This document shows, one piece after another, positions 55,695-64,000 of a DNA stretch of 64,000 nucleotides. Origin of the DNA: Alcaligenes ammonioxydans (GTDB lineage: Bacteria > Pseudomonadota > Gammaproteobacteria > Burkholderiales > Burkholderiaceae_B); the NCBI RefSeq assembly GCF_019343455.1, contig NZ_CP049362.1, forward strand, positions 2,170,001 to 2,234,000, written 5' to 3'. The position numbers were made by a program, and so were the translations under genes. The notes beneath the pieces were generated by a model, which saw only the letters and a list, made by a program, of their open reading frames with translations, ran no database searches and was not told the origin of the DNA. Numbering within the stretch: the first letter of the stretch is position 1; every line of letters starts with the position of its first letter.

Positions 55695-56489
55695 ATGGCC
55701 GCCCCTTTCCTGCTCACCACCGAGTTGGACAACATCGGAATTGTCACGCTGAACAAGGCGCACAAGCGCAATGCCCTGGATGAAGAGGCCATCGCTGAAA
55801 TTGACGCCTACTTTTCCAATATTCCCGAGCATATCCGGGTAATTCTGATGAAGGCCGAAGGCGATCACTTTTGCGCAGGCCTGGACCTGAAAGAGCACCA
55901 CGATAAAGAACGGAGCGCGGTGGACTTTCTGCGTGTCTGCCAAAGCTGGCACCGGGCCTTTGACAAGATTGAGCACGGCGGCATTCCCGTCATTGCCTGC
56001 CTGCAAGGCGCAGTGGTCGGAGGTGGGCTGGAACTGGCCAGTGCCGCGCACATCCGCGTTGCCGACAGCAGTACCTTTTTTGCCCTGCCCGAGGGTACAC
56101 GCGGCATCTTTACTGGCGGCGGTGCCACCGTGCGAACGGCAAAAATCATCTCTCCGAACCGCATGATCGAACTGATGCTGACAGGTCGTGTGCTCGATGC
56201 CGTGGAAGGAGAGCGTCTGGGGCTGGCGCATTACGTGTGCAACAACGAAGCCAATCCCAAAACAGCCTATGAGCTGAGCCTGGAACTGGCCCAGCGCATT
56301 GCGGGCAATGCCCTCTTATCGAACTACGCCATCGTCAGTTCGATCAGCCGCATTGCCGATATGTCTGCCACCGATGGTCTCTTTGCCGAGGGCTTGATGG
56401 CAGCGGTCGTACAGACCGGGCGGGACGTACAAGAGCGCCTGGGCGAGTTCGTTAACAAGAAAGCTCATAAAGTGAAGCCGAGCAAATAA
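55695..56489 (+). CDS. Enoyl-CoA hydratase (crotonase family)
   Basis: This 264-aa enzyme should hydrate an enoyl-CoA. The oxyanion-hole segments FCAGLDLKEH and GAVVGGGLELASAAH are present. Glu113 (GGLELA) and Glu133 (LPEGTRG), 20 residues apart, match the two catalytic glutamates of true hydratases. The GIFTGGGATVR stretch resembles the DmdD/CaiD-like branch. It follows the ligase by 44 bp after AAGGAG and probably acts on its product. Confidence 0.92.
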   Translation: MAAPFLLTTELDNIGIVTLNKAHKRNALDEEAIAEIDAYFSNIPEHIRVILMKAEGDHFCAGLDLKEHHDKERSAVDFLRVCQSWHRAFDKIEHGGIPVIACLQGAVVGGGLELASAAHIRVADSSTFFALPEGTRGIFTGGGATVRTAKIISPNRMIELMLTGRVLDAVEGERLGLAHYVCNNEANPKTAYELSLELAQRIAGNALLSNYAIVSSISRIADMSATDGLFAEGLMAAVVQTGRDVQERLGEFVNKKAHKVKPSK

Positions 56490-56540
56490 CATCGGCCAGG
56501 CGGACATGGGCAGTAATCACAACAATACGGAGACAAAACC

Positions 56541-56858
56541 ATGCTGTCGCATCAAGAGTTAAGCCGGGCACTGTCCGGACTACAGGAATATGAACAACTC
56601 AAGTCGCAGCGTCGGCGTCTGGCATTTGCCTGCGCCGGCATCTGCCTGGGACTGACGGGCCTGTTTATTGTAATGGCCATTTTCTGGCCGACTGTGTTGA
56701 CCCATGACCTGGGCGGTGGAGGAGCCGTCAACGCAGGCATGGTGTACGGAATAGGACTGATTTTTGTGTCCTGGTTATTGACTGGCGTGTATATCCACAT
56801 CGCCAACACCCGCTTTGACCCCTTGTGCGAGCGCGTACTGGCCAAGGTGAACCCATGA
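56541..56858 (+). CDS. DUF485 membrane protein, partner of SSS symporter
   Basis: This 105-aa protein has two helices (FACAGICLGLTGLFIVMAIFWP and GMVYGIGLIFVSWLLTGVYIHIA) joined by a short loop, and the terminal signature RFDPLCERVLAK. DUF485 proteins (YjcH type) are encoded directly before acetate/pyruvate-type sodium symporters. Here the stop overlaps the symporter ATG (ATGA). It is probably an accessory or regulatory subunit of the transporter. Confidence 0.92.
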   Translation: MLSHQELSRALSGLQEYEQLKSQRRRLAFACAGICLGLTGLFIVMAIFWPTVLTHDLGGGGAVNAGMVYGIGLIFVSWLLTGVYIHIANTRFDPLCERVLAKVNP

Positions 56859-58423
56859 ATACTCAAGCCATTTTGATCTTTGGGGCCTTTGTCGTGGTGA
56901 CCTTGGGCATCACGTACTGGGCATCGTCGCGCACGCGCTCCAGCTCGGACTTTTACACGGCGGGCGGAGGCATTACCGGCACACAAAACGGTCTGGCCAT
57001 TGTGGGTGACTATATGTCCGCAGCGACCCTGCTGGGCATTTCGTCCCTGGCGTTTACCAACGGCTTTGACTCCTTGCTGTACGCCGTCTGCGCCTTTATG
57101 GGCTGGCCGATCATCATGTTTTTGATTGCCGAGCGTTTGCGCAACCTGGGCCGCTACACCCTGAGCGATATTGTCTCGTACCGTCTGGATGAACGCAGCA
57201 CCCGCATCTTTACCGCCATCAGCTCGCTGACCGTCGTGCTGTTTTACCTGATCGTCCAAATGGTCGGTGCCGGGCAACTGGTACAACTGCTTTTTGGTAT
57301 TGATTACACCTATGCCGTGGTAGCGGTGGGTCTGCTGATGATGGTATATGTGGTCGTTGGCGGCATGGTGGCTACCACCTGGGTACAAATCATCAAGGCC
57401 GTCCTGATGATGGGTAATGGCTTTCTGATGGCGGCCCTGGCCCTGTATTACTTCAACTTCGACTTTTCCGCTCTGGTCAGCGCTGCGGCCGACCATCACC
57501 AGGCTGGTACTGCCATGAAAGGCCCCTGGAAACTCATGGCCGATCCCTTCTCCGGCCTGTCACTGGCCGTCTCGCTGGTGTTTGGCATTGCCGGTCTGCC
57601 GCACATCATGATGCGCTTTTTCACCGTGCCCGATGCGCGAGCCGCTCGCAAATCCGTCTTTGTGGCGACTGGCCTGATGGGTGTGTTCTTTGTGGTGATC
57701 TGTTTTCTGGGCCTGGCTGCCATGGCCATCCTGCCGAATCACCCCGAATTCTACGTGGACGGCAAGGTGGGCGGCATGGTGCTGGGCGGCTCGAACATGC
57801 CTATCATGCATCTGGCTACGGCCCTGGGCGGCAACCTCCTGTTCGGTTTGCTGGCCGCGGTCTCCTTTGCCACGATTCTGGCCGTGGTCAGTGGCTTGAC
57901 CCTGGCCGGTGCCTCGGCCATTGCGCATGACTTGTACGCCAAGGTGATCCGTCGTGACGAGGTCACCCCCTCCCAGGCCATGCGCGTCAATCGTCTGGCT
58001 TCCATTGGCATTGGCCTTGTCGCCATTTTCCTGGGGCTGTTGTTCCGCGATCAGAATGTCGCCTTCCTGGTTGCCCTGGCTTTCAGTATCGCGGCCTCGG
58101 CCAATTTCCCGGTCTTGCTGATGTCCATGTACTGGCGCGGGGTGACGACTCGCGGCGTCATTTATGGCGGTTTAAGCGGCCTGCTTGTGGCCCTGGGGCT
58201 GGTGATTCTCTCGCCCGCCGTCTGGGTGCGCATTCTAGGCTTTTCCGAAGCCGTATTTCCTTACGACTTCCCCACCCTGATTTCCATGCCTTTGGCATTT
58301 TTCATGATCTACCTGGTATCGAAGCTGGACAGCAGCCGCCGCGCCAGCCAGGACCGCGCCGGGTTTGACGCCCAGCAGGTCCGGGCTGAAACCGCCGTCG
58401 GCATTGCCGCCGTGTCTCACTAG
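56855..58423 (+). CDS. ActP-like sodium/solute (monocarboxylate) symporter, SSS family
   Basis: This 522-aa protein has 13 or so helices. SSDFYTAGGGITGTQNGLAIVGDYMSAATLLGI is the SSS/ActP N-terminal signature, GLPHIMMRFFTVPDARAARKS and FATILAVVSGLTLAGASAIAHDLY are also diagnostic. It should import short-chain carboxylates with Na+. In this context it probably supplies the substrate to the adjacent ligase and MmsA genes. Co-translated with DUF485; a 78-bp gap precedes mmsA. Confidence 0.93.
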   Translation: MNTQAILIFGAFVVVTLGITYWASSRTRSSSDFYTAGGGITGTQNGLAIVGDYMSAATLLGISSLAFTNGFDSLLYAVCAFMGWPIIMFLIAERLRNLGRYTLSDIVSYRLDERSTRIFTAISSLTVVLFYLIVQMVGAGQLVQLLFGIDYTYAVVAVGLLMMVYVVVGGMVATTWVQIIKAVLMMGNGFLMAALALYYFNFDFSALVSAAADHHQAGTAMKGPWKLMADPFSGLSLAVSLVFGIAGLPHIMMRFFTVPDARAARKSVFVATGLMGVFFVVICFLGLAAMAILPNHPEFYVDGKVGGMVLGGSNMPIMHLATALGGNLLFGLLAAVSFATILAVVSGLTLAGASAIAHDLYAKVIRRDEVTPSQAMRVNRLASIGIGLVAIFLGLLFRDQNVAFLVALAFSIAASANFPVLLMSMYWRGVTTRGVIYGGLSGLLVALGLVILSPAVWVRILGFSEAVFPYDFPTLISMPLAFFMIYLVSKLDSSRRASQDRAGFDAQQVRAETAVGIAAVSH

Positions 58424-58501
58424 ATAACTGGTACTCTGGCGGCAAGTCACCTGACGAACTTGCCGCCCCTTGTTTCCATTCATCCCAGCAGGAGCATCAC
58501 C

Positions 58502-60022
58502 ATGACAGAGTTAAACACCCCCGAAATTGCTCACTACATCGGAGGTGGCCAGCACGCTGGCGCCGGCACACGCACTCAAGCGGTATACAACCCGGCTACC
58601 GGCCAGGTCAGCGCCAAGGTCAAACTGGGTAACCAGCAGGATATCGACAACGCCGTGGCCAGTGCCCAGGCCGCTTTCCCAGCCTGGGCCGACACGCCGC
58701 CCCTGCGCCGCGCCCGTGTGCTGTTCAATTTTTTGGCCTTGCTCAATGAGAACAAGGAAAAACTGGCTGCCATGATCACTGCTGAGCACGGCAAGGTCTT
58801 ATCCGATGCTATGGGCGAGGTCACCCGAGGCATTGAGATTGTGGAATTTGCTTGCGGTATCCCCCAACTGCTCAAAGGTGATTTCACCGAACAGGTCAGC
58901 ACCAATATCGATAACTGGACCCTGCGCCAGCCTCTGGGAGTCGTGGCGGGCATCACTCCCTTCAACTTTCCCGTCATGGTTCCCATGTGGATGTTTCCTG
59001 TCGCTATCGCGGCCGGTAACACGTTCGTACTCAAACCCAGTCCCATTGACCCCAGCCCCAGCCTGTTCATCGCCGAGCTGCTCAAGCAAGCCGGCCTGCC
59101 AGACGGCGTATTCAACGTGGTGCAGGGTGATAAAGACGCGGTTGAGGCCCTGGTCAATCACCCGGATGTTCAGGCGGTATCCTTTGTAGGTTCCACCCCG
59201 ATTGCCAATCGCATTTATGAAATGGGCGCAACGGGCGGAAAACGTGTTCAGGCGCTGGGCGGCGCCAAGAACCACCTGGTCGTCATGCCTGACGCCGATA
59301 TCGACCTGACCGTGGACGCCCTGATCGGCGCCGCCTACGGCTCGGCTGGCGAGCGTTGCATGGCCATCTCGGTGGCCGTACTGGTGGGTGACTCTGCCGA
59401 ACGCATCCTGCCCAAGCTGGAAGAACGTACTCGCAGTCTGAAGATTCTGAACGGCACCAATGCTGCCGCCGAAATGGGCCCCATCGTGACCCCTCAAGCG
59501 CGCGAACGCATCCGTGGCTGCATCGACAAAGGGGTACAAGAAGGCGCCAAGCTGCTGGTGGATGGCCGTAACTTTGACGGCGCCAAAGCCGGTGAAGGAT
59601 GCGAGGACGGTTTCTGGATGGGCGGCACCCTGTTCGATCACGTCACCCCCGACATGAGCGTGTATCAGGACGAGATCTTTGGCCCTGTTCTGTGCTGCGT
59701 ACGCGTACCGGATCTGGCCAGCGCCATTGAGCTGATCAACAAGCACCAGTTCGGCAACGGTGTGGCTTGCTTTACCAGCGACGGTAACGTGGCCCGTGAA
59801 TTTGGCCGCCGCATCCATGTGGGCATGGTTGGTATCAACGTCCCTATTCCTGTCCCTATGGCCTGGCACGGCTTTGGTGGCTGGAAGAAGAGCCTGTTTG
59901 GCGATATGCACGCCTACGGTGAAGAAGGCGTGCGCTTTTACACCCGCCAGAAATCCATCATGCAGCGCTGGCCAGAAAGCATCTCCAAGGGAGCGGAATT
60001 TGCCATGCCTACGTCCAAGTAA
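58502..60022 (+). CDS. mmsA: CoA-acylating methylmalonate/malonate-semialdehyde dehydrogenase
   Basis: This 506-aa NAD+ enzyme converts (methyl)malonate semialdehyde to acetyl-/propionyl-CoA, CO2 and NADH in valine, beta-alanine or 3-hydroxypropionate breakdown. [44 protein letters not shown], and [14 protein letters not shown] (catalytic Cys) mark the MmsA family. ATG 58502 follows GGAG. Its partner MmsB (3-hydroxyisobutyrate dehydrogenase) is not adjacent. A bidirectional terminator follows. Confidence 0.95.
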   Translation: MTELNTPEIAHYIGGGQHAGAGTRTQAVYNPATGQVSAKVKLGNQQDIDNAVASAQAAFPAWADTPPLRRARVLFNFLALLNENKEKLAAMITAEHGKVLSDAMGEVTRGIEIVEFACGIPQLLKGDFTEQVSTNIDNWTLRQPLGVVAGITPFNFPVMVPMWMFPVAIAAGNTFVLKPSPIDPSPSLFIAELLKQAGLPDGVFNVVQGDKDAVEALVNHPDVQAVSFVGSTPIANRIYEMGATGGKRVQALGGAKNHLVVMPDADIDLTVDALIGAAYGSAGERCMAISVAVLVGDSAERILPKLEERTRSLKILNGTNAAAEMGPIVTPQARERIRGCIDKGVQEGAKLLVDGRNFDGAKAGEGCEDGFWMGGTLFDHVTPDMSVYQDEIFGPVLCCVRVPDLASAIELINKHQFGNGVACFTSDGNVAREFGRRIHVGMVGINVPIPVPMAWHGFGGWKKSLFGDMHAYGEEGVRFYTRQKSIMQRWPESISKGAEFAMPTSK

Positions 60023-60130
60023 AGGTGGATTTGCCGGGCTGACTCTTCGCCTCCTGGCGGCGATTCGGCCTGGCATATCGCTCTAAGCCTGCTCACCCAG
60101 CAGACTTAAAAAGCACTTTTATCAAAGAGA

Positions 60131-60167
60131 AAAAAACCGGGGCTCTGATTCAGAGCCCCGGTTTTTC
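60131..60167. terminator. Bidirectional intrinsic terminator between mmsA and pyrB
   Basis: A 12-bp stem (60136-60147 with 60151-60162, ACCGGGGCTCTG and complement) with a 3-nt loop is flanked by an A-run (60131-60136) and a T-run (60162-60166). It can therefore stop transcription of mmsA on the plus strand and of pyrB on the minus strand. Confidence 0.92.
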
Positions 60168-60202
60168 TATTCATGTGTATTTAGCGCTGACGCCTGCTCC
60201 AC

Positions 60203-61498
60203 TTAGTACATACCGTGGAAAACCGCATCATCAGGACCGACGTGGGAGGGAGGATTCCAGGTCACATCCCGCATCGAGTGCTGCACCAACGTTTCCACAC
60301 CCAACAAAACGGCAAAGATAGCCATGCGGACAGGAATCCCATTGTCAGCCTGGCGGAAAATAGCCAGACGAGGGTCGTGGTTCAGATCCACGCTCAAATC
60401 ATGGGCCCCTTCGCGGCTATCGCGTGGCAGCGGGTGCATCACAATCACATCCGGGCCGCAGCAGCGATCAATAATCGCCTTGTTAACTTGAAAGTCGGCC
60501 GTAAAGCTGCCGTCCTGCCCTTCCTCAAACCGCTCTTTTTGTACACGCGTGGCGTAAATCACGTCCACACCGGGCAAGCCTTTTTCCAAGGAACTGGTCT
60601 GCTCGATCACATGCTTACCTTGCTTGGCCACCTGCTCGACAATATGTTCGGGCATCTCCAGGCCAGGAGGCGCAATCAATGTAAATTTCAGGCCGCGGTA
60701 CATGCCCAGCAGCTTGATGAGCGAATGCACGGTACGGCCATATTTCAAGTCACCCACCAGGGCGATATGTGCGCCGTCCAACAATTTGCCCAGACGGGAG
60801 AACTCCGTGCTGATGGTATACAAATCCAGCAAGGCCTGGCTGGGGTGTTCACCCGCCCCGTCACCACCATTCACCACCGGGATGTTGGTGGCACGCGCAA
60901 ATTCAGCAACCGAACCCTGTTCGGGATGACGAATCACCATGGCGTCCACGTAACCGCTCATGACGCGGCTGGTGTCGTAAATGGATTCGCCTTTGGCCAT
61001 GGAGGAAAAGGTAAAGCCGGTCGTGTCACACACCGAACCACCGAGGCGGCAAAAGGCCGAGCCGAAGCTGACGCGGGTACGAGTCGAGGCTTCAAAAAAC
61101 AGGTTACCCAGCACAGCGCCTTCCAGCACGCGCGATACTTTCTGACGGCGGGCGATAGGCTGCATGATGTCGGCCAGACTGCACAGCTCTTCCACGGTTT
61201 CACGGGTGAACTGGTCAACTGACAAGAGCTGATGTTTGCCACCGGTGGCAATGCGATCACGCAAGGGGCCCGACTGTGCGCTTTGCGCATACTTGCTCAG
61301 CAACGCTTCATTTTCCACGATTTCCGTGACAAAGCGCTGCACCACTTCGGGCATGGCCCGGGACTCCAAGGAGCCTTCCGGCAGCAGCCAGGTGTCAAGA
61401 GCACGACGCTTCACCCCAATACGTGCCGCAAAAACGTCACGAGTCAGGTTCAGGCGACGCATTGCATCACGCAAAAAAACTTGTTGGGAGACGGCCAT
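60203..61498 (-). CDS. pyrB: Aspartate carbamoyltransferase with HTH-like N-terminal extension
   Basis: The 431-aa protein has a standard catalytic chain from about residue 85. The carbamoyl-phosphate loop FFEASTRTRVSFGSAF (STRTR at 138-142), GEHPSQALLDLYTI and VMHPLPRDSREGAHDLSVDLNHDPRLAIFRQADNGIPVRMA are all intact, so activity is expected. The first about 65 residues (LRDAMRRLNLTRDVFAARIGVKRRALDTWLLPE) resemble an XRE-type helix-turn-helix. E. coli PyrB lacks this. No pyrI or pyrC lies adjacent. Confidence 0.9.
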   Translation of the reverse strand: MAVSQQVFLRDAMRRLNLTRDVFAARIGVKRRALDTWLLPEGSLESRAMPEVVQRFVTEIVENEALLSKYAQSAQSGPLRDRIATGGKHQLLSVDQFTRETVEELCSLADIMQPIARRQKVSRVLEGAVLGNLFFEASTRTRVSFGSAFCRLGGSVCDTTGFTFSSMAKGESIYDTSRVMSGYVDAMVIRHPEQGSVAEFARATNIPVVNGGDGAGEHPSQALLDLYTISTEFSRLGKLLDGAHIALVGDLKYGRTVHSLIKLLGMYRGLKFTLIAPPGLEMPEHIVEQVAKQGKHVIEQTSSLEKGLPGVDVIYATRVQKERFEEGQDGSFTADFQVNKAIIDRCCGPDVIVMHPLPRDSREGAHDLSVDLNHDPRLAIFRQADNGIPVRMAIFAVLLGVETLVQHSMRDVTWNPPSHVGPDDAVFHGMY

Positions 61499-61710
61499 AT
61501 CAGCTCTCGCTTATGAAATATACGCAATGCGCATATTTTAAAACCGCAAAGCTGAAAAAAGCGAGGAGGAATTGGGGCTATTGCAGAAAATACAACGCCG
61601 ATCTACGCAGCAGATGGCAGGACCCGACATGCGAAAGCCCAGCCTGCTGGCATGGCATCGTTCAAGGATGCTGCCGGATCACTATTGGGTACGCTAAAAA
61701 CCGGTCCGCT

Positions 61711-62088
61711 TTACTGGCCTGTCAGCCATTCACTATGTTGATAGGCAAGGTCGGCCAAACCCAAGGTGCCCCAGACGCCAATCACAAACAGCGCCAAGCT
61801 CAGGGCCAGAAAGAAGGCAGAACAGAATCCGGGTATCCAGGCCCAACGGCGCCCTGTCCTGGAACTGTGCCAGACCAAGGTCCACTGGCTCCAACACAAG
61901 GCCAGAAAGGCTGACACCACCCCCATTAAAAAGACAAACAAGGGCAGGCGTAAGAAGGCGGGAACAAAAACTGATGAGATCGCCCCCGTGCCCATCAACA
62001 TGATGAACACAAGCGCCGCCCCGTGCAGGGCGATCAGAACCCGGAAAGAAAGAATGTAGAAAGCAAGACTGCCTGGTGGGTTCACCAT
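61711..62088 (-). CDS. Small membrane protein, function unknown
   Basis: This 125-aa protein has three hydrophobic helices (about residues 14-40, 45-68 and 85-108) separated by short basic loops (SSRTGRRWAWIPG). I recognise no family. It is free-standing: 212 bp separate it from pyrB and 113 bp from the upstream lipoprotein gene. Reading-frame quality and hydrophobic pattern suggest a real gene, but there is no functional clue. Confidence 0.65.
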   Translation of the reverse strand: MVNPPGSLAFYILSFRVLIALHGAALVFIMLMGTGAISSVFVPAFLRLPLFVFLMGVVSAFLALCWSQWTLVWHSSRTGRRWAWIPGFCSAFFLALSLALFVIGVWGTLGLADLAYQHSEWLTGQ

Positions 62089-62201
62089 ACCGACTTTCCT
62101 GTCAGGAACAAGAGCAGCGGGCTGGCGCCCACCGCGTTTTTCAAACAGCCGGACTTGGGTGAACCCAGGGCCAGAGCAGCATTCAAATCAAACAATCGCG
62201 C

Positions 62202-62777
62202 TTACTTCTTGCCGTTGTTTTGGGTCGCCTGCGGGCCGGCTATGGCGCGAGCCGCCGCCAGCGCATTGGCTTCCGTGCCTACCATGAAAATCAGGCGGCC
62301 GTCTTTAACGGGCGAACCATACGCAGGTGCCGCCAACATGGTGTCACCCACGACCAAAGCCAGACGCTTTTTGGGGAACTGGGTCGTCACTTGCAGCAAA
62401 CGCTGAGCCGCTTCAGGCGTCAGATCCAGCGCCAGCAAACCCTCTTTGCTGTCGTTTGTGCCGGCCTGCACGCCCACCAAATCCTCACGCACCACAACGG
62501 CGCGTGGATTCACGAACAGCACACCATTGGGCTGCACATCGACGCGAGCCCAACCTGCTTGTTCCTGTGTATCAGCCAAAAAGATCTGCACAGGCGCTGC
62601 CTGTTGCTCGGCCCCGGCCTGAGCGGGTGCTTGTTGCGCTGACGTAGAGGGAGCCTGCGTTGCCGCGCTGGACGTACCGGCAGCGTCACTCGGCTTTTCT
62701 TGTACGGTTTGACAAGCAGCCAAGGCGAGCAGACCAACGGGCGCCAAAATTCGAGCCAGTGTGCGTAAAGTCATCAT
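62202..62777 (-). CDS. Lipoprotein with SecD-P1-like domain
   Basis: The 191-aa protein has a lipobox LLALAAC (Cys22) and a Ser/Ala/Gln-rich linker to about residue 60. A folded domain follows, whose last 80 residues (LLALDLTPEAAQRLLQVTTQFPKKRLALVVGDTMLAAPAYGSPVKDGRLIFM, then ALAAARAIAG) resemble the P1 periplasmic domain of SecD. No SecD membrane part is present. Function is unknown. ATG 62777 or 62774 can be the start. Confidence 0.8.
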   Translation of the reverse strand: MMTLRTLARILAPVGLLALAACQTVQEKPSDAAGTSSAATQAPSTSAQQAPAQAGAEQQAAPVQIFLADTQEQAGWARVDVQPNGVLFVNPRAVVVREDLVGVQAGTNDSKEGLLALDLTPEAAQRLLQVTTQFPKKRLALVVGDTMLAAPAYGSPVKDGRLIFMVGTEANALAAARAIAGPQATQNNGKK

Positions 62778-62851
62778 AGTGAAGTTCCCCCCTCTCTTTA
62801 CGAAGTATCAATAAGGATAGCAGTGTATCAGTCATGCAAAAGAGCAAGCGG

Positions 62852-64000
62852 TTAATCTTTGTTAAAGCTTGTCATTTGTGCACCTCTAATTTGTACACTG
62901 ACTTGGTCCATCAACCGACCTTGTTCGGTTTTCAGTTCAATGCGCAGCGTACCGGGTACCAGGGGAATACGCACTTGGGCCCCACCGCCCGCTTTCACGC
63001 CCTGGACCCACCATTCCAACGCTTCGTTGATTTGCCCCTGCGCCAGCAAGCGCAGTTGCTGGTTTTGCGGCGGAATATCCGGGTCCAAGGCCAAGATCGT
63101 ACCGTCGACGGGCTCCTGGATACGGGCCGGACCGGCATAGGCCAGATTTGCATCGTTCAACTGAATACGATCGGTCTGCGTGCCCTCTACAAAAAACTCT
63201 TCACGACTGGGCTCCAAAGCCGGCACAAACACGATTTGTCGAAGCTGCACCTGCTCTGGCCGGACCGTTTGACGACCGGGTCTGTACTGGTTCAGGACAG
63301 AGATGACCTCGTGCCAGATCGGTGCGGCCCCACTGACGCCGGATACATCTTGCATACTTTGTCCTGCACTGTTGCCAACCCAGACGCCCACTGTGTAGTG
63401 CTCCGTCCAGCCCAGAGCCCAGTTATCACGCATATCTTTACTGGTTCCGGTCTTGACCGCGCTCCAGAACGGGGTACTCAAGGCACTGTCCAAGCCGAAG
63501 GTCAGCACACGGGCCTGACGGTCAGACAACATATCACCCACAATCCAACTGGCTCCAGGGTCCATGACGGGACGAAACGCTGCCATGGACTGATCCATAC
63601 GCACGTTTACCGCCTGAGCCTGGCCCAGATTAGCCAGAGCACGGTACGCGTTGGTCAGCTCCAGCAAGGTGACATCAGCACTGCCCAAGGCCAGGCTGTA
63701 ACCATAAAAATCACCGTCCTGCCGCAAATTAAGCCCCAGTTCGCGCAAACGCTCCACCAGACTGGCCGGCCCCAGCAAGGTCAGAACGCGTACGGCAGGG
63801 ATATTCAGGGACGAAGCCAAAGCATTGCGCGCACTAACCCAGCCAATAAACTGCTTATCGTAGTTTTGTGGAATATACAGACCATTGCCGGTTGGCAGAT
63901 TCAAGGGTGAGTCCTGCAGCAAGGAAGCGGCCGTCAGCAGACGCTTCTCGATGGCCAGCTCATATAGAAAAGGTTTGAGCGTGGAACCTGCCTGACGCAA
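62852..64000 (-). CDS. pbpC: Penicillin-binding protein 1C, C-terminal part (cut by window edge)
   Basis: 382 codons of a bifunctional peptidoglycan synthase are visible, beginning in the transpeptidase domain. GSTLKPF carries the SxxK serine, SLN (fragment residues 64-66) is the SxN motif and KTGTS (183-187) the KTG box. The end (VDGTILALDPDIPPQNQQLRLLAQGQ ... LEWWVQGV) is the BiPBP-C domain that distinguishes PBP1C. The glycosyltransferase domain and start codon lie beyond the right edge. It ends 74 bp before the SecD-like lipoprotein gene start. Confidence 0.93.
   Translation of the reverse strand: MRQAGSTLKPFLYELAIEKRLLTAASLLQDSPLNLPTGNGLYIPQNYDKQFIGWVSARNALASSLNIPAVRVLTLLGPASLVERLRELGLNLRQDGDFYGYSLALGSADVTLLELTNAYRALANLGQAQAVNVRMDQSMAAFRPVMDPGASWIVGDMLSDRQARVLTFGLDSALSTPFWSAVKTGTSKDMRDNWALGWTEHYTVGVWVGNSAGQSMQDVSGVSGAAPIWHEVISVLNQYRPGRQTVRPEQVQLRQIVFVPALEPSREEFFVEGTQTDRIQLNDANLAYAGPARIQEPVDGTILALDPDIPPQNQQLRLLAQGQINEALEWWVQGVKAGGGAQVRIPLVPGTLRIELKTEQGRLMDQVSVQIRGAQMTSFNKD

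Overview
The window looks like a chromosomal segment of a betaproteobacterium of the order Burkholderiales, most likely Alcaligenaceae (an Alcaligenes-like organism). This is inferred from the leuC-leuD-leuB-asd-fimV-truA order, a BrkB/YihY gene, a DUF2889 gene next to sucCD, the hemC-hemD-hemX-hemY run, and a moderately high GC content estimated by eye. No rRNA, tRNA, CRISPR array, insertion sequence or prophage gene was recognised. Most genes are on the minus strand.

Layout. 0-6.4 kb: yajQ (cut by the left edge), a GTG-started acyl-CoA ligase, crcB overlapping a glutamine-amidotransferase gene, an AraC regulator divergent from a YfeH-like carrier, and an Lgt-like/TlpA fusion. 6.4-16.4 kb: trpF, a TRAP dctQM pair with no binding protein, then truA, fimV, asd and leuBDC. 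This is the usual Burkholderiales block, but the TRAP genes sit inside it and trpF has a terminator hairpin on each side. 16.8-25.7 kb: housekeeping genes (M48 lipoprotein protease, aroC, selO, DUF2069, yihY/brkB, CBS protein, dusA, thrB, BPSS1780-like membrane protein).

25.6-34.4 kb is a compact Tad/Flp pilus operon: flp pilin, TadG-like, TadE-like, an unknown exported protein, CpaB, the secretin CpaC, an FHA-CpaF ATPase, TadB, TadC and a DUF192 protein. Nearly every junction is a 4-nt stop/start overlap. tadB contains an in-frame TAA, after which the frame continues through a plausible last membrane helix to the expected overlap with tadC. No tadZ, tadV or tadD gene is present here.

34.6-47.9 kb: an FAH-family protein, ppa, hemY, hemX, hemD, hemC, an unlisted 41-aa membrane peptide coupled to hemC, a TerC-family protein, sucDC, DUF2889, a MetR-like regulator, and recX-recA with a LexA box inside the recA promoter. 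47.9-52.8 kb: a TctD/TctE-like two-component system, an MFS carrier with a large extracytoplasmic loop, and rdgC.

52.9-60.0 kb is an accessory catabolic block: an OruR-like AraC regulator facing an acyl-CoA ligase, an enoyl-CoA hydratase, a DUF485/SSS carboxylate symporter pair and an MmsA-type CoA-acylating semialdehyde dehydrogenase. Together they suggest uptake, activation, hydration and oxidation of a short-chain or unsaturated carboxylic acid. 60.2-64 kb: an aspartate carbamoyltransferase with an HTH-like N-terminal domain, a small membrane protein, a lipoprotein with a SecD-P1-like domain, and the C-terminal part of penicillin-binding protein 1C, cut by the right edge.
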